A DNA stretch of 64,000 nucleotides, from NCBI RefSeq assembly GCF_022048975.1, contig NZ_JAKMHX010000010.1, positions 62,001-126,000 on the forward strand, read 5' to 3'. Under the pieces are notes generated by a model, which made no database searches, was not told where the DNA came from, and saw only the letters and a list, made by a program, of their open reading frames with translations. The position numbers and the translations under genes are program-made. Below, piece by piece: positions 42,324-51,738 of the stretch (the first letter of the stretch is position 1; each line of letters begins with the position of its first letter). This DNA is from Sporosarcina cyprini. GTDB taxonomy: Bacteria > Bacillota > Bacilli > Bacillales_A > Planococcaceae.

Positions 42324-43896
42324 AAATGCACAGGACCAAATGATAGATTATCTTGAAGGCAACTTGAATGAATGGGAAAAAAAAGAGTTTGAACTTCATA
42401 TGGAGGAATGCGCTGCGTGCAAAGAGGAATTGGTAAAGCTTAAACAGCTGATCACCTCCTTGGAGGAAGAGAGTGAGGCCATACATGTGCCGGAAAGTCT
42501 TATGAAGAACGTGCGGGCTTCTGTTGCAAGCACGCAATGGAGTAAACGAAAGACAGTTAAGCGCACTGCCTTACTCGGCGCCGCCGCAGCTCTCTTTCTA
42601 ACCGTCTTCGTCGGCACAGCGATTGCGACGAATGGGTTTGCTACTTTTGCGGACTGGTGGAAAGACTTTGGCAACAAGCAGGAAGAGCAAGTAGAGAACT
42701 TTGTTCAGCAGGGCTTGGGTAACAAAGTCAATGCTGTAGCCGAGAGCACTGGCATCAAAATCACAATTACAAATGTCGTAGCAGATGATATGCAAACGCT
42801 TGTCTATTATGAAATAGAAGATCAGAAAAGAGAAAACGAATATTTGATTGATTTTTCGCAAGGACTCAAGGTCGACAATCAGGAGGAAATTTTCAACTCA
42901 AAAGACGAACCGAGTTATTCTCCTGTCAGTAACCACCTGCGATTGCATTCCGAGAATACCCAAATTTCCAAAGGCAGATTGGGGATGGGACCTTTATCGA
43001 AAGAGGAAGGAACCATTCGGCTATCTTTGAATAAAATCCAAAGTCTGGACGGAACTGATGGAGTAGATTCAAGCATAAGAGAACCTGAATATATTGAAGG
43101 GGACTGGCATTTTGAGATACCCGTCAAAAAACACCCTGCAATTATTCATGATCTTAACGTGGAGACAGAGTATGAGGGGAATCCGGTGATCATCGACAAA
43201 CTGACAATCGCTCCAACCGTGACAGTCCTTTCCTATCGTTACCGTAACGAAAATGAAGAGCGTAAGCTAGATGGCTTATCCATCTCGATTGCCGGGATCG
43301 AAAGCAAAGAAAACTATGTAACCGGAAGCACATTTGATTTTGCGGGCGTCGGCGGGGCCACGTCTATTAGCAATGGATGGCAGGAGGAGAATGCAACATT
43401 TGAATCCCTTTATTTTGAGAATCCGTCCCATGTAAAAGTCCATTTTGGAAAGATGGAATTTAACGTCAAGGAGAAAGCCGATTTCCCAATCGATCCGTCT
43501 AAACCGTTCCCGCAAATATTTACTTATTTAGGTACGAAAATCTCCATCGATAAGGTAGAGATCGGACAACCAACTTTGATCACGATGAGTGAAGAGCTGA
43601 ATGCGAATCGTGTGTACCAATCTATCGACTATCATTTCTCAGATGCAGAGGGACATAATAAATCCACTGTTATTAACGCGGACGGCTATATCATTGATAA
43701 AAACGGCAAACAATACAAAGCATATGAGAATTTCTATCGCCTCCATGAACTGGAAGAACCGATCCTCTATCCAACCGAGCATGAAATCCAGATTTCTAGG
43801 GAAGATGGAGAAGACTTCATTCCAGCCAAACTGTCGATCGACGGGTACCGGATGATCGAGTATAACGAAAAAGTTGTGGATATTCCTTTGGACTGA
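42313..43896 (+). CDS. Membrane anti-sigma factor with zinc-finger and DUF4179 domains
   Basis: 527 residues. N-terminal cytoplasmic zinc-anti-sigma domain with HMEECAACKEEL (H-x3-C-x2-C, about 30-40), one membrane segment (about 77-98), and a long outer region with a DUF4179-type domain after the membrane and further immunoglobulin-like beta-rich parts. By family it holds the ECF sigma factor until a signal outside triggers proteolysis. Start at 42313 overlaps the sigma gene; GGCGGTG lies upstream. Terminator directly after. Confidence 0.92.
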   Translation: MECKNAQDQMIDYLEGNLNEWEKKEFELHMEECAACKEELVKLKQLITSLEEESEAIHVPESLMKNVRASVASTQWSKRKTVKRTALLGAAAALFLTVFVGTAIATNGFATFADWWKDFGNKQEEQVENFVQQGLGNKVNAVAESTGIKITITNVVADDMQTLVYYEIEDQKRENEYLIDFSQGLKVDNQEEIFNSKDEPSYSPVSNHLRLHSENTQISKGRLGMGPLSKEEGTIRLSLNKIQSLDGTDGVDSSIREPEYIEGDWHFEIPVKKHPAIIHDLNVETEYEGNPVIIDKLTIAPTVTVLSYRYRNENEERKLDGLSISIAGIESKENYVTGSTFDFAGVGGATSISNGWQEENATFESLYFENPSHVKVHFGKMEFNVKEKADFPIDPSKPFPQIFTYLGTKISIDKVEIGQPTLITMSEELNANRVYQSIDYHFSDAEGHNKSTVINADGYIIDKNGKQYKAYENFYRLHELEEPILYPTEHEIQISREDGEDFIPAKLSIDGYRMIEYNEKVVDIPLD

Positions 43897-43898
43897 AG

Positions 43899-43932
43899 AA
43901 AACGAGAGCCTATTATGCGGCTCTCGTTTTTT
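43899..43932. terminator. Bidirectional terminator after the anti-sigma gene
   Basis: AAAACGAGAGCC pairs with GGCTCTCGTTTT over an 8-base loop; T-run on both strands. Also ends the convergent ABC operon. Confidence 0.9.
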
Positions 43933-43948
43933 ACTTTCCCTTCAAAAC

Positions 43949-44707
43949 TTAGGCATCTCGTCTTCGGTAAAGTATGATAGCTACTGTAATAAAGAGCAGT
44001 GTCCATAACAGTAAAATACCTGTCCCTTGCATCACTGTCAGAGCATTTATCTCGTCAGTGGAAAGTGGCATGTACATATAAGATCCTGCCGTATCGGGAG
44101 AATAATTTTTAATCCGTGGCAAATAATTTCTCATCAACGGACTGACAATGAAATAGTAACCAAGCAATACCACTAACGCAGGAGTGGTTCGTTTGAATAA
44201 AGCCCCTACAGCGGCACTGAGAAGTGTAGTTAATGTTAAGTAGCCTGTTGCACCAATTACCGTTCTTATAACGGTGCCTGTTTCAATCCCTGCTGCTGTG
44301 TTTTTCATCATAATAAAAGCATAGAGTACACCTGATGCAGCCATGAGAAACGCCATAGGCACCGTTATAACTGCCAAGGCCAAATGCTTTGTTGATAATT
44401 GAAATCCCCGCCAAGGTATCACAGTTAAAGTAGTTCGGATCTGTCCTCCCGTATACTCCGAACAAGTGGCCAAGATGCCAAGAATAATGAACCCTGCTTG
44501 AAGATAACCCATAGAAGCAAATCCTGTATCCAGTATACTTTGCGTACCTGTTGCCCCTTGGAGGTTGGCAGAAGTAAAAGCTGCGGTTAACACTACATTC
44601 ACAATGAATGTAGCCATCAAAGTGCGCCATATCAATGGCAGTGTAACTAATTTATCCAGTTCCGCGCCAAGAATCGATGTTATTTTTCTACTAGAAGAGA
44701 CCATCAT
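43949..44707 (-). CDS. ABC-2 permease, LanG/CprC-like
   Basis: 252 residues with six membrane segments, opening with a cytoplasmic GAELDKLVTLPLIWRTLMA helix. Second of two homologous permeases (both start with a LxxELxKLxxLPxIW pattern), overlapping its partner by 4 bases. Permease pairs with one ATPase and a two-component system are typical of self-protection or resistance exporters against antimicrobial peptides (LanFEG, CprABC). Last gene of the five-gene operon. Which peptide is unknown. Confidence 0.85.
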   Translation of the reverse strand: MMVSSSRKITSILGAELDKLVTLPLIWRTLMATFIVNVVLTAAFTSANLQGATGTQSILDTGFASMGYLQAGFIILGILATCSEYTGGQIRTTLTVIPWRGFQLSTKHLALAVITVPMAFLMAASGVLYAFIMMKNTAAGIETGTVIRTVIGATGYLTLTTLLSAAVGALFKRTTPALVVLLGYYFIVSPLMRNYLPRIKNYSPDTAGSYMYMPLSTDEINALTVMQGTGILLLWTLLFITVAIILYRRRDA

Positions 44708-45447
44708 GATGCAACGTCCCTCCTATGAAATACAACGGCTGCTACTATGAAAAGAACGGTTACCCAAGCAAACATGATGAACCCGCCTGTAATTGGGGTG
44801 TGATATCCGTCGCTCATAAACATATCCATCCCAGCTCGATCCGGTAAGTAAAACGCTAACTTTGTAACCTTCGTTAATAGATATGAGATTGTTACAACAG
44901 ATGAATTAATAATGAGCACAGCAAGCGGAATAATACCATTCTTTGTAAGGACAGTCATTCCAAATGCTAGTAGAGCAGTAAATGTCCAGTAGCAACCAAC
45001 TCCGACTAGTTTCGATGCTTCAAATACAGGGGCATATTCACCCAAAATAAGCTTTGTTGCTGACATAGTTGTTACAATAGCAACAACGAAAAGGAGTATG
45101 CTGATCACTGCCACAGCACCTGCTTTAGCGAGCAAAAATTGGAGTCGGGATGAAACAGCGGTTAAACTCGTTGTAATCTGGTTCCCTCCGCCAGATTCAC
45201 TGCTCTCTGTCAAATACTCACTGCTGACAGCAAGCACTCCAAGAATAATAACCCCTTGCACACCAGCAGCTAATCCTATAAGACCTACTTCCGATAGCCG
45301 CATGCTGACTCCAGCTAGAATATCGTCTTTTTCTGCCATGCTGTCCAGTGCAGCAATGATTGCGGGGGCACAAGCGCCAATGAGAAAGGCAAGCCATATG
45401 CCCGGCAGGGAGAATAATTTTGATAGTTCCGCGTTAAGTGCTCTCAT
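44704..45447 (-). CDS. ABC-2 permease, LanE/CprB-like
   Basis: 247 residues, six membrane segments, N-terminal ALNAELSKLFSLPGIWLAFL like its partner permease. Includes the typical short periplasmic SSEYLTESSESGGGNQITTSLTAV stretch and an inner RRDVAS tail. It overlaps the ATPase upstream and the second permease downstream by 4 bases each, so all three proteins are made in step. Forms the exporter channel with the other permease. Confidence 0.85.
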   Translation of the reverse strand: MRALNAELSKLFSLPGIWLAFLIGACAPAIIAALDSMAEKDDILAGVSMRLSEVGLIGLAAGVQGVIILGVLAVSSEYLTESSESGGGNQITTSLTAVSSRLQFLLAKAGAVAVISILLFVVAIVTTMSATKLILGEYAPVFEASKLVGVGCYWTFTALLAFGMTVLTKNGIIPLAVLIINSSVVTISYLLTKVTKLAFYLPDRAGMDMFMSDGYHTPITGGFIMFAWVTVLFIVAAVVFHRRDVAS

Positions 45448-46157
45448 ACAACAGCACCTGCATGTTCAGTAGTCAGGGCAAAAAAGGCTTCCTCCAGTGT
45501 GGAATGGCTACCGATTACTTCTTCCAAAGTTCCATTTGCCACGACTTTTCCACGATTAATAATCACCACATCATCCACAGTCTCTGCAAGCTCGCCCATT
45601 AAATGACTGGATAGCAAGACGGTTTTTCCAGATGCAGCACGTTCACGTAAAAATGTCCGAATCCAGCGAATTCCTTCTGGATCGAGCCCGTTTACGGGTT
45701 CATCCAAAATCAATATTTCAGGATCTCCAAGTAATGCAGCCGCCATTCCAAGTCTTCTTCCCATACCAAGGGAATAAGTGCCGACCCGTTTCCCCGCTGC
45801 ATCTGTCAAACCTACTATTTCCAGAACTTCCTCGACACGCGAGCGAGGCAATCCTGCAGCTCGGGCAATCCATCGCAAGTGTGCACGTCCTGTTCGCATA
45901 CGATGCGCTCCAAATCCATCAAGTGCAGCACCTACCGTTGAAAGTGGATTCTGCAATTCTGCAAATGGCTTTCCATCAATTAGTGCGCTTCCAGAGGTGG
46001 CACGATCCAATCCAAGCAATATGCGAAGTGTAGAACTTTTCCCTGCCCCGTTTGGACCTAAAAAACCAGTTACTCTGCCTGGCCTGGCTTTAAAACTGAT
46101 ACCTGATAAGATTTTATGATTTCCTCGCTGTTTGACTAAGTTATTAATTGTAAGCAA
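45444..46157 (-). CDS. ABC ATPase, LanF/CprA-like; TTG start
   Basis: 237 residues from TTG at 46157. Walker A GPNGAGKS near 38, signature YSLGMGRRLGMAAALL near 134, where the usual SGG is SLG, and Walker B ILILDEPVNGLDPEG. I placed the start at TTG, 10 bases after AAAGGG, because upstream in-frame codons (GTG at 46166, TTG at 46202) are badly spaced and there is no in-frame ATG. Powers the two permeases that follow. Confidence 0.9.
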   Translation of the reverse strand: MLTINNLVKQRGNHKILSGISFKARPGRVTGFLGPNGAGKSSTLRILLGLDRATSGSALIDGKPFAELQNPLSTVGAALDGFGAHRMRTGRAHLRWIARAAGLPRSRVEEVLEIVGLTDAAGKRVGTYSLGMGRRLGMAAALLGDPEILILDEPVNGLDPEGIRWIRTFLRERAASGKTVLLSSHLMGELAETVDDVVIINRGKVVANGTLEEVIGSHSTLEEAFFALTTEHAGAVV

Positions 46158-46204
46158 CCATAACACGCCCTTTCTGTTATGGCTCTCATTATAAGGAAGC
46201 AAAG

Positions 46205-47260
46205 TTACATCTCGGTTATCATGTTGTTTACTTCTGGGTTAACTTTAGGTAAAGCCCTGCCAATCACGACTCTTGTGCCTTTTTCACTTGACATAAATTC
46301 CGCTTTCAGATCCATTTTCTTCAACATATAATTAGAAGCCGATAAACCAATTCCCGCCCCTTGCTCATAAGAAGAATGCTCCATACCTGGCCCTCTGTCT
46401 GCCACAATGATCTGTTCTTTTTCTACATTCACTGCAATATTTGCATATTTCCCATCGGCTGCATGGCGAAGAATGTTTTGAAATAAATTATCCAAAACCC
46501 TTGTGATCCATACAGGATCTGCCTCCCAATAAAATGTTTCTTCTGCTGGTAAATCAACATCCAGCTGAATTTCTTTTTCTTCAAAAACGGGATACCACGA
46601 AGCAACAGATGCTCGTACCAAACGCCCAATGTCTGTTGAATTAGGGTGAAATGGATGTTTCCCCGAAGTAAGCAATGTATAAGAAAGTAAATCATCCATG
46701 AGTTCTCCGACTCTTGAAATCGTATAGTTCATTTCTGTCAATGAATTATGACCTTCTAAACTCATTGATTCTTTATTTAATTTCGTGACATGCCCTCTCA
46801 AAATGGTAAGGGGCGTTCGCAAGTCGTGAGATAAATTAGCAATGAGCCGATGTCGTAATAATTCCTCTTCATATTCGCGTTTTTGACTGTCTTCAAGCTG
46901 CTGAATCATCCAATTAAATGAACTTCCTAACTGATCGATTTCATCCATCCGATCCGATTGAACAGATAGTGGTTTAGGAAATGAGTTAGTTGCAGCTGAA
47001 AATGACATGGCTTCCTGCAAGTAGGTAAGACGCTTGCGAAGTCTTAAAAAGAAAATCCAAGATATTAAAACAAACGCGATCATAATAAAACCAAACAAAA
47101 TCAGGATAAAGTAAAACTGGATTATCGCATTCGGATCTTCTTCACTGATCCCCGAAAAACCGATGGGCATCAGAAGAAGAACAAGTATAATGGGAGGAAA
47201 AAATATGAACAGAAAATGACCCATTAGAAAACGGTGAAATAATGATCGAGTCTTTTTCAT
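46205..47260 (-). CDS. Sensor histidine kinase of the peptide-resistance operon
   Basis: 351 residues. Two membrane helices close together (about 12-36 and 47-72) with only a short outer loop (GISEEDPNA), so it has no large sensor domain, followed by HAMP (about 73-125), HisKA with NLSHDLRTPLT near 145 and a HATPase with DNLFQNILRHA and DRGPGMEH. Kinases with such small sensing loops in this setting usually respond to antimicrobial peptides or to their transporter. Overlaps the response regulator by 4 bases. Confidence 0.92.
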   Translation of the reverse strand: MKKTRSLFHRFLMGHFLFIFFPPIILVLLLMPIGFSGISEEDPNAIIQFYFILILFGFIMIAFVLISWIFFLRLRKRLTYLQEAMSFSAATNSFPKPLSVQSDRMDEIDQLGSSFNWMIQQLEDSQKREYEEELLRHRLIANLSHDLRTPLTILRGHVTKLNKESMSLEGHNSLTEMNYTISRVGELMDDLLSYTLLTSGKHPFHPNSTDIGRLVRASVASWYPVFEEKEIQLDVDLPAEETFYWEADPVWITRVLDNLFQNILRHAADGKYANIAVNVEKEQIIVADRGPGMEHSSYEQGAGIGLSASNYMLKKMDLKAEFMSSEKGTRVVIGRALPKVNPEVNNMITEM

Positions 47261-47934
47261 AGTTTCACCCGATAGCCTATTCCTTTTAGCGTTTCAATAA
47301 TCTCCGAGGAATCGGGATACCGTTCCAGCTTTTGGCGCAACCGACTGATATGGACCAATACTGTTTTATCGCCAGTCATATAAGGTTCGTTCCAAATCGC
47401 TTCATAAATTTGTTCTTTCGGTAACACTTGATTCGGGTTGCTTAAGAAATACATTAAGATTTGATGTTGCTTCCCTGTTAGAATAATTTCTTCTCCAGTA
47501 TGTTTGTCATAGACCATTTGAATCTCTGGATCTACTTCAATATGATTCCCTAGTGAAATACGTTCGGAATGGTTTCCACCACTTCGACGGATTAGCACTT
47601 CTATTCTGGCCACTAATTCATCAGTATGGAATGGTTTCGTTACGTAGTCATCGGCAAATTGTAAACCATCTACCTTATCATGTATCGATGTTCGAGCGGA
47701 TAACAGCAAGATAGGAACAGCAGGAGCTGCCTTTTTTAGCCGTTTACCTACAGTAAATCCGTCCAAGCCTGGCAACATGATATCCAAAATAACAATTTCA
47801 TGCTGTTTTACTTGCTCTTCGGCTCCTTCTCCAGTCAGCAGCCATTGAACGGAAAATCCTCGCTGTTCTAATTCTTCTTTCACCCAACTGCCTATCTTCT
47901 CATTATCTTCAATATATAATACGCTTTTTTTCAA
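47257..47934 (-). CDS. OmpR/PhoB-family response regulator
   Basis: 225 residues. Receiver domain with Glu-Asp near 9-10, phospho-acceptor Asp near 52 (IVILDIMLPGLDG) and Lys near 101 (TKPF), then a winged-helix output domain with YEAIWNEPYMTGDKTVLVHISRLRQKLE. First gene of an operon running through the kinase, the ATPase and two permeases. Its probable job is to induce that exporter. Start ATG at 47934; promoter candidate TATAAT at about 47980 on the minus strand. Confidence 0.94.
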   Translation of the reverse strand: MKKSVLYIEDNEKIGSWVKEELEQRGFSVQWLLTGEGAEEQVKQHEIVILDIMLPGLDGFTVGKRLKKAAPAVPILLLSARTSIHDKVDGLQFADDYVTKPFHTDELVARIEVLIRRSGGNHSERISLGNHIEVDPEIQMVYDKHTGEEIILTGKQHQILMYFLSNPNQVLPKEQIYEAIWNEPYMTGDKTVLVHISRLRQKLERYPDSSEIIETLKGIGYRVKL

Positions 47935-48101
47935 GCAGCATCCCTCACTCCAAGTTTCGAAATTGTCTTATATTATAACATTAACATAGGAATCTAATTT
48001 CCAATCAGCTTAATTATGTAAATCTGTAACTATGCAGGAGGAACTCTTCCAATCTGCAAACGTCTAACCAATAGTATCCTTTTCAGTAAGGAGGTAACAG
48101 G

Positions 48102-48581
48102 ATGCGGAGTATAGTTATAGTCGTAATCAGCTCAGTTGTATTCCTATTTTCAAGTTTCGTAACTTGGTACGAAGGTTCAGCTCTCTTAGCCAAACCTTGG
48201 GAATGGGATCATACAGCGATTTTCACAAGACTGCTGAAAGGTACCATCGAATCACCGGATACAATATTGCCAATTGATCACTTCTTCTATGCAGCTAAGT
48301 TTTCCCCTTTCTTCCCTTTGCTCATGCTAGTTTCAAGTTTTCTGCTATTGCAGCAGACCGTCAGCTGGTTGAGTAAAGGAAATCGGCGGACTTTAAGCAT
48401 TTGTTATGGATTTTCCCTATTCGGTTCCCTTTTGATATTTTTCCTATTAAAGCAATCACCGACGTATGGACTCCAATCGCTCTCGTGGTTCTTTCTTGTA
48501 CTGGCGGTTTTATCAGTTGGACTGATCGTTCATCTCACGTTGGGTAGGAATAAAATAATAGGTAAGAAATTATTATCTTGA
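48102..48581 (+). CDS. Four-helix membrane protein, DUF4306/YjdJ-like
   Basis: 159 residues with four hydrophobic segments (about 4-21, 70-87, 97-115, 126-147). The FVTWYEGSALLAKPWEWDHTAIF block after the first segment resembles the YjdJ/DUF4306 family of Bacillus membrane proteins, of unknown function. Start at 48102 behind TAAGGAGGT. Single gene before the MarR gene. Confidence 0.75.
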   Translation: MRSIVIVVISSVVFLFSSFVTWYEGSALLAKPWEWDHTAIFTRLLKGTIESPDTILPIDHFFYAAKFSPFFPLLMLVSSFLLLQQTVSWLSKGNRRTLSICYGFSLFGSLLIFFLLKQSPTYGLQSLSWFFLVLAVLSVGLIVHLTLGRNKIIGKKLLS

Positions 48582-48608
48582 ATTCGAGGTAAAACTCTTG
48601 CAAAACTA

Positions 48609-48628
48609 TCACTTGAGTAGTAAAGTGA
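48609..48628. promoter_or_regulatory. Probable MarR operator 1
   Basis: TCACTTGAGTAGTAAAGTGA: arms TCACTT and AAGTGA are perfect inverted repeats. It lies 27 bp before the MarR start codon and closely matches the site at 49113-49132, so the regulator probably represses its own gene here. Confidence 0.75.
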
Positions 48629-48655
48629 AGCTAAGGAAAGGGAGTGATGAACCAT

Positions 48656-49099
48656 ATGCAAAGAAATACACGCGGGTCATTAATCTGGCTGCGGCTGACT
48701 CGATTCACCCATCAAAGCAATTTGCTATCGAATGAATTTTTAAAGCCATACGATTTAACAACCGCTCAGTTTGATGTACTCATGCAGATTTCGACGTACG
48801 AACCCTTAACACAAAGTGAGTTGGCTGAGAAGGTGACCGTGACACAAGGTGGTATTTCGCGTATGCTCGCTCGCCTGGAGAAAGAAGGACTCATTGAACG
48901 CAAGCAGGATTGGAAGACTAAAACGATTTCATTAACAAATAAAGGCCGAAACAAATTAGAAAATGCCTTTGATGCTCAGCTTGCATTCCAGTCTTCGTTT
49001 TTCGATGAATGTTTATCGGAGGAAGAGAAGAAAACGTTATTTACGCTCATGTCACGTGTCCATAAAAACAGTGAACAAAAGAAATTGCCGGATCGGTAA
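48656..49099 (+). CDS. MarR-family transcriptional regulator (MhqR-like)
   Basis: 147 residues. Winged helix-turn-helix: [52 protein letters not shown] (about 32-90) with helical dimer ends. By context it is like B. subtilis MhqR, which senses quinones and catechols and represses dioxygenase and oxidoreductase genes. Start at 48656 behind AAAGGGAG; two closer start codons (GTG 48644, ATG 48647) are too near it. Two copies of one palindrome flank the gene. Confidence 0.93.
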   Translation: MQRNTRGSLIWLRLTRFTHQSNLLSNEFLKPYDLTTAQFDVLMQISTYEPLTQSELAEKVTVTQGGISRMLARLEKEGLIERKQDWKTKTISLTNKGRNKLENAFDAQLAFQSSFFDECLSEEEKKTLFTLMSRVHKNSEQKKLPDR

Positions 49100-49112
49100 T
49101 TTTTTTAACACA

Positions 49113-49132
49113 TCACTTGATTAGTCAAATGA
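49113..49132. promoter_or_regulatory. Probable MarR operator 2, before the dioxygenase
   Basis: TCACTTGATTAGTCAAATGA: arms TCACTTGA and TCAAATGA differ at one position from a perfect palindrome. It shares 16 of 20 bases with operator 1 and lies between the MarR stop and the dioxygenase ribosome binding site. Confidence 0.75.
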
Positions 49133-49149
49133 AAAAGGAGGAACATACC

Positions 49150-50094
49150 ATGTATCCAATTCCAGGCCATCACCACATTTCAATGATTACGAAAAACGCC
49201 AAGCAAAATAATCGTTTTTACCGCGACATACTTGGGTTGCGCCGGGTGAAGCTGACGGTGAATCAAGATGATCCATCGATGTATCACTTATTTTACGGAG
49301 ACAAAACAGGCAGTCCCGGCACGGAGTTATCCTTTTTTGAAATGCCGTTTGTAGGCAGCACGCACCGAGGAACGAATGCCATTACACAAATCGGTTTGCT
49401 TATTCCCTCTGAAGCGAGTTTAACTTTTTGGAAATCCCGTTTTGAAGAATTTGGTGTAAAACATAGCGACATCACAACATACGTCAACCGCCCTGCCCTG
49501 CACTTTGAAGATGCAGAGGGTTTGCGCATGGTGCTGATGCCATCAGATGGACAAAAAATCGACCACTGGGAAACATGGGAACAATCTTCCGTCCCTGCTG
49601 AACATCAAATCCAAGGCATGGGGCCGGTCGAAATCACAGTGCGCCGACTCGATAAGATAGGACGCACGCTTACGGACATATTTGGTTATACCGAAATATC
49701 GCGTTCGGAAGAAGAAGCTATTTATCAATCAATTAACGGTGAACTGTTCGGCGAAATCGTCGTAAAAGCTATGGATGGACCTGCCGAAAAACCGGGGCGT
49801 GGCAGCATTCATCATCTGGCGATTCGTGTACAAGATGAAGAAGCGCTCGCCTATTACGATGAGCTAGTGCGAGCAAGCGGCTTTCTTTCTTCTGGCATCG
49901 TGGATCGGTTTTATTTCAAAAGCTTATACTTCCGCGAATCAAACGGCATTTTATTTGAAATTGCTACGGATGGACCTGGGTTCACAATCGACGGGCGGAT
50001 CGAAACACTCGGTGAAAAATTGGACTTGCCGCCATTTTTAGAGGGACGCCGCCACGAAATCGAACAAAAACTACAACCCATTGAGGAGGAATAG
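49150..50094 (+). CDS. Ring-cleaving dioxygenase (MhqA/MhqO-like, vicinal oxygen chelate)
   Basis: 314 residues with two glyoxalase/VOC modules. The first opens GHHHISMITKNAKQNNRFYRDILGLRRVKLTVNQDDPSMYHLFYGD (metal His near 7-9), the second has GSIHHLAIRVQDEEAL near 218 and ends in a LFEIATDGPGF iron-ligand Glu region near 275. Family members open aromatic rings of hydroquinones or catechols and give quinone resistance. Start at 49150 follows AAGGAGG. 3 bases separate it from the next gene. Confidence 0.92.
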   Translation: MYPIPGHHHISMITKNAKQNNRFYRDILGLRRVKLTVNQDDPSMYHLFYGDKTGSPGTELSFFEMPFVGSTHRGTNAITQIGLLIPSEASLTFWKSRFEEFGVKHSDITTYVNRPALHFEDAEGLRMVLMPSDGQKIDHWETWEQSSVPAEHQIQGMGPVEITVRRLDKIGRTLTDIFGYTEISRSEEEAIYQSINGELFGEIVVKAMDGPAEKPGRGSIHHLAIRVQDEEALAYYDELVRASGFLSSGIVDRFYFKSLYFRESNGILFEIATDGPGFTIDGRIETLGEKLDLPPFLEGRRHEIEQKLQPIEEE

Positions 50095-50096
50095 GC

Positions 50097-51152
50097 ATGG
50101 AACAATATCGTATCAATCCATCAAACGGCATGGAATTTGGACTATATTCTCTAGGCGACCACATTCCTAACCCGCTAACGGGCGACCGGGTGTCCGCCCA
50201 GCAGCGAATTCATGAATTAATTGAAGCAGCCAAGCTAGCTGAACAAGCTGGAATCAATGTGTTCGGTGTTGGCGAAAGCCATCAAACGTACTTCACAACG
50301 CAAGCCCATACGGTCGTGCTTGGAGCTATCGCCCAAGCGACAACTGACATTAAAATTACGAGCTCCGCTACTGTATTAAGTGTGTCGGACCCAGTCCGTG
50401 TCTATGAGGATTTTGCCACCATTGACTTGATTTCAGGGGGACGTGCAGAAATCGTTGCCGGACGTGGCTCCCGGGTTGGAGCTTACCACTTGCTCGGAGT
50501 AGATTTACAGGATTACGAGGAGATTTTTGAAGAGAAATTAGAGCTTCTTAAGAAGATTAATGAAGAGGAACGGGTAACATGGCAAGGCGATTTCCGTCCT
50601 CCTCTTCAAAACGCACAGATCCTGCCGCAACCTGTAAACGGATCACTCCCCATCTGGCGCGCAGTCGGCGGACCGCCTGCCAGTGCCATTAAAGCCGGGT
50701 ATATGGGGATTCCGATGATGCTGACGACTTTAGGGGGACCAGCCATCAATTTCAAACACTCTGTTGACGCTTACCGTGAGGCGGCAGAACAAAGCGGTTT
50801 TGATCCCGCAACATTGCCAATCGCCACAACGAGCTTGTTCTATGTCGCAGACACAACAAAAGAAGCGTTGCAAGGCATGTATCCTCATATTAATGGCGGT
50901 TTCCTTGCCATTCGTGGGGGAGGCTATCCAAAACAGCAATTTGCTCAAGCTCCTGATACACGTGATGCCTTAATGGTTGGCAGCAAGGAGCAAATCATTG
51001 AAAAGCTTCTGTATCAATATGAACTGTATGGCATGCAGCGCTTCATGGCACAAATTGATTTTGGCGGAGTGCCATTCGATAAGATCATGAAAAACATTGA
51101 AATCATTGGAACGGATATCATACCGGCGATTAAAAAATATACTGCCAAATAA
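50097..51152 (+). CDS. Luciferase-like (LLM class) flavin-dependent oxidoreductase
   Basis: 351 residues. Bacterial-luciferase-like TIM barrel, with GINVFGVGESHQTYF near 55, ITSSATVLSVSDPVRVYEDFATIDLISGGRAEIVAGRG near 90-127 (FMN-binding region) and a C-terminal KEQIIEKLLYQYELYGMQRFMAQID helix. Uses reduced FMN, which the next gene could supply. Start ATG at 50097, 3 bases after the dioxygenase stop. Substrate unknown; aromatic degradation or detoxification by context. Confidence 0.93.
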   Translation: MEQYRINPSNGMEFGLYSLGDHIPNPLTGDRVSAQQRIHELIEAAKLAEQAGINVFGVGESHQTYFTTQAHTVVLGAIAQATTDIKITSSATVLSVSDPVRVYEDFATIDLISGGRAEIVAGRGSRVGAYHLLGVDLQDYEEIFEEKLELLKKINEEERVTWQGDFRPPLQNAQILPQPVNGSLPIWRAVGGPPASAIKAGYMGIPMMLTTLGGPAINFKHSVDAYREAAEQSGFDPATLPIATTSLFYVADTTKEALQGMYPHINGGFLAIRGGGYPKQQFAQAPDTRDALMVGSKEQIIEKLLYQYELYGMQRFMAQIDFGGVPFDKIMKNIEIIGTDIIPAIKKYTAK

Positions 51153-51166
51153 CGAGGGGGATTCAA

Positions 51167-51733
51167 ATGAAAATTGTTGTTTTGGCCGGCTCTATTGTAG
51201 GCTCAAAAACAAGGACGGCTGCAGTAACTACAGTTGAGATGCTTCAAAATAAATACCCGCAGCATGAAGTTACCTTACTTGATTTAGCCGACTATACAGT
51301 CGAATTCAGTGACGGTCGCAATTACTTTGAATACGACGGAGATACCAAATTGGTTGCCGAGACAGTTATGGGGGCTGACGCCATTATACTTGGTACACCT
51401 ACATTCCAAGCATCCATCCCCGCCACTCTAAAGAATATTTTTGACCTGCTGCCTGTCAATGCCTTCCGGGACAAAGTCGTAAGCATGATCGTCACAGCAG
51501 GCACTTCCAAGCATTACTTGATGGTCGAGCAACAATTAAAACCGATTTTAGCCTATATGAAGGCGCACATCGTACCCACGTATGTCTTTATTGAAGAAAA
51601 AGACTTTTTACGCAAAGAAATTGTCAATGACGATGTCCTGTTTCGTTTAGAACGTCTAGTGGAGGATACCGTATGGACGGTGGAAGCGTTCGAGGGTATC
51701 CGCATGAAACAAGATGAAGAATATGATTTCTAA
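51167..51733 (+). CDS. NADPH-dependent FMN reductase
   Basis: 188 residues. Flavodoxin-like fold with the N-terminal phosphate loop AGSIVGSKTRTA near 6-17 and the GTPTFQASIPATLKNIFDLL block near 83-102. By family it reduces FMN with NAD(P)H, and here would feed the luciferase-like enzyme upstream. Start at 51167 behind CGAGGGGG, 14 bases after the previous stop, so the dioxygenase, LLM and reductase genes form one operon. Terminator follows. Confidence 0.92.
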   Translation: MKIVVLAGSIVGSKTRTAAVTTVEMLQNKYPQHEVTLLDLADYTVEFSDGRNYFEYDGDTKLVAETVMGADAIILGTPTFQASIPATLKNIFDLLPVNAFRDKVVSMIVTAGTSKHYLMVEQQLKPILAYMKAHIVPTYVFIEEKDFLRKEIVNDDVLFRLERLVEDTVWTVEAFEGIRMKQDEEYDF

Positions 51734-51738
51734 GCATT

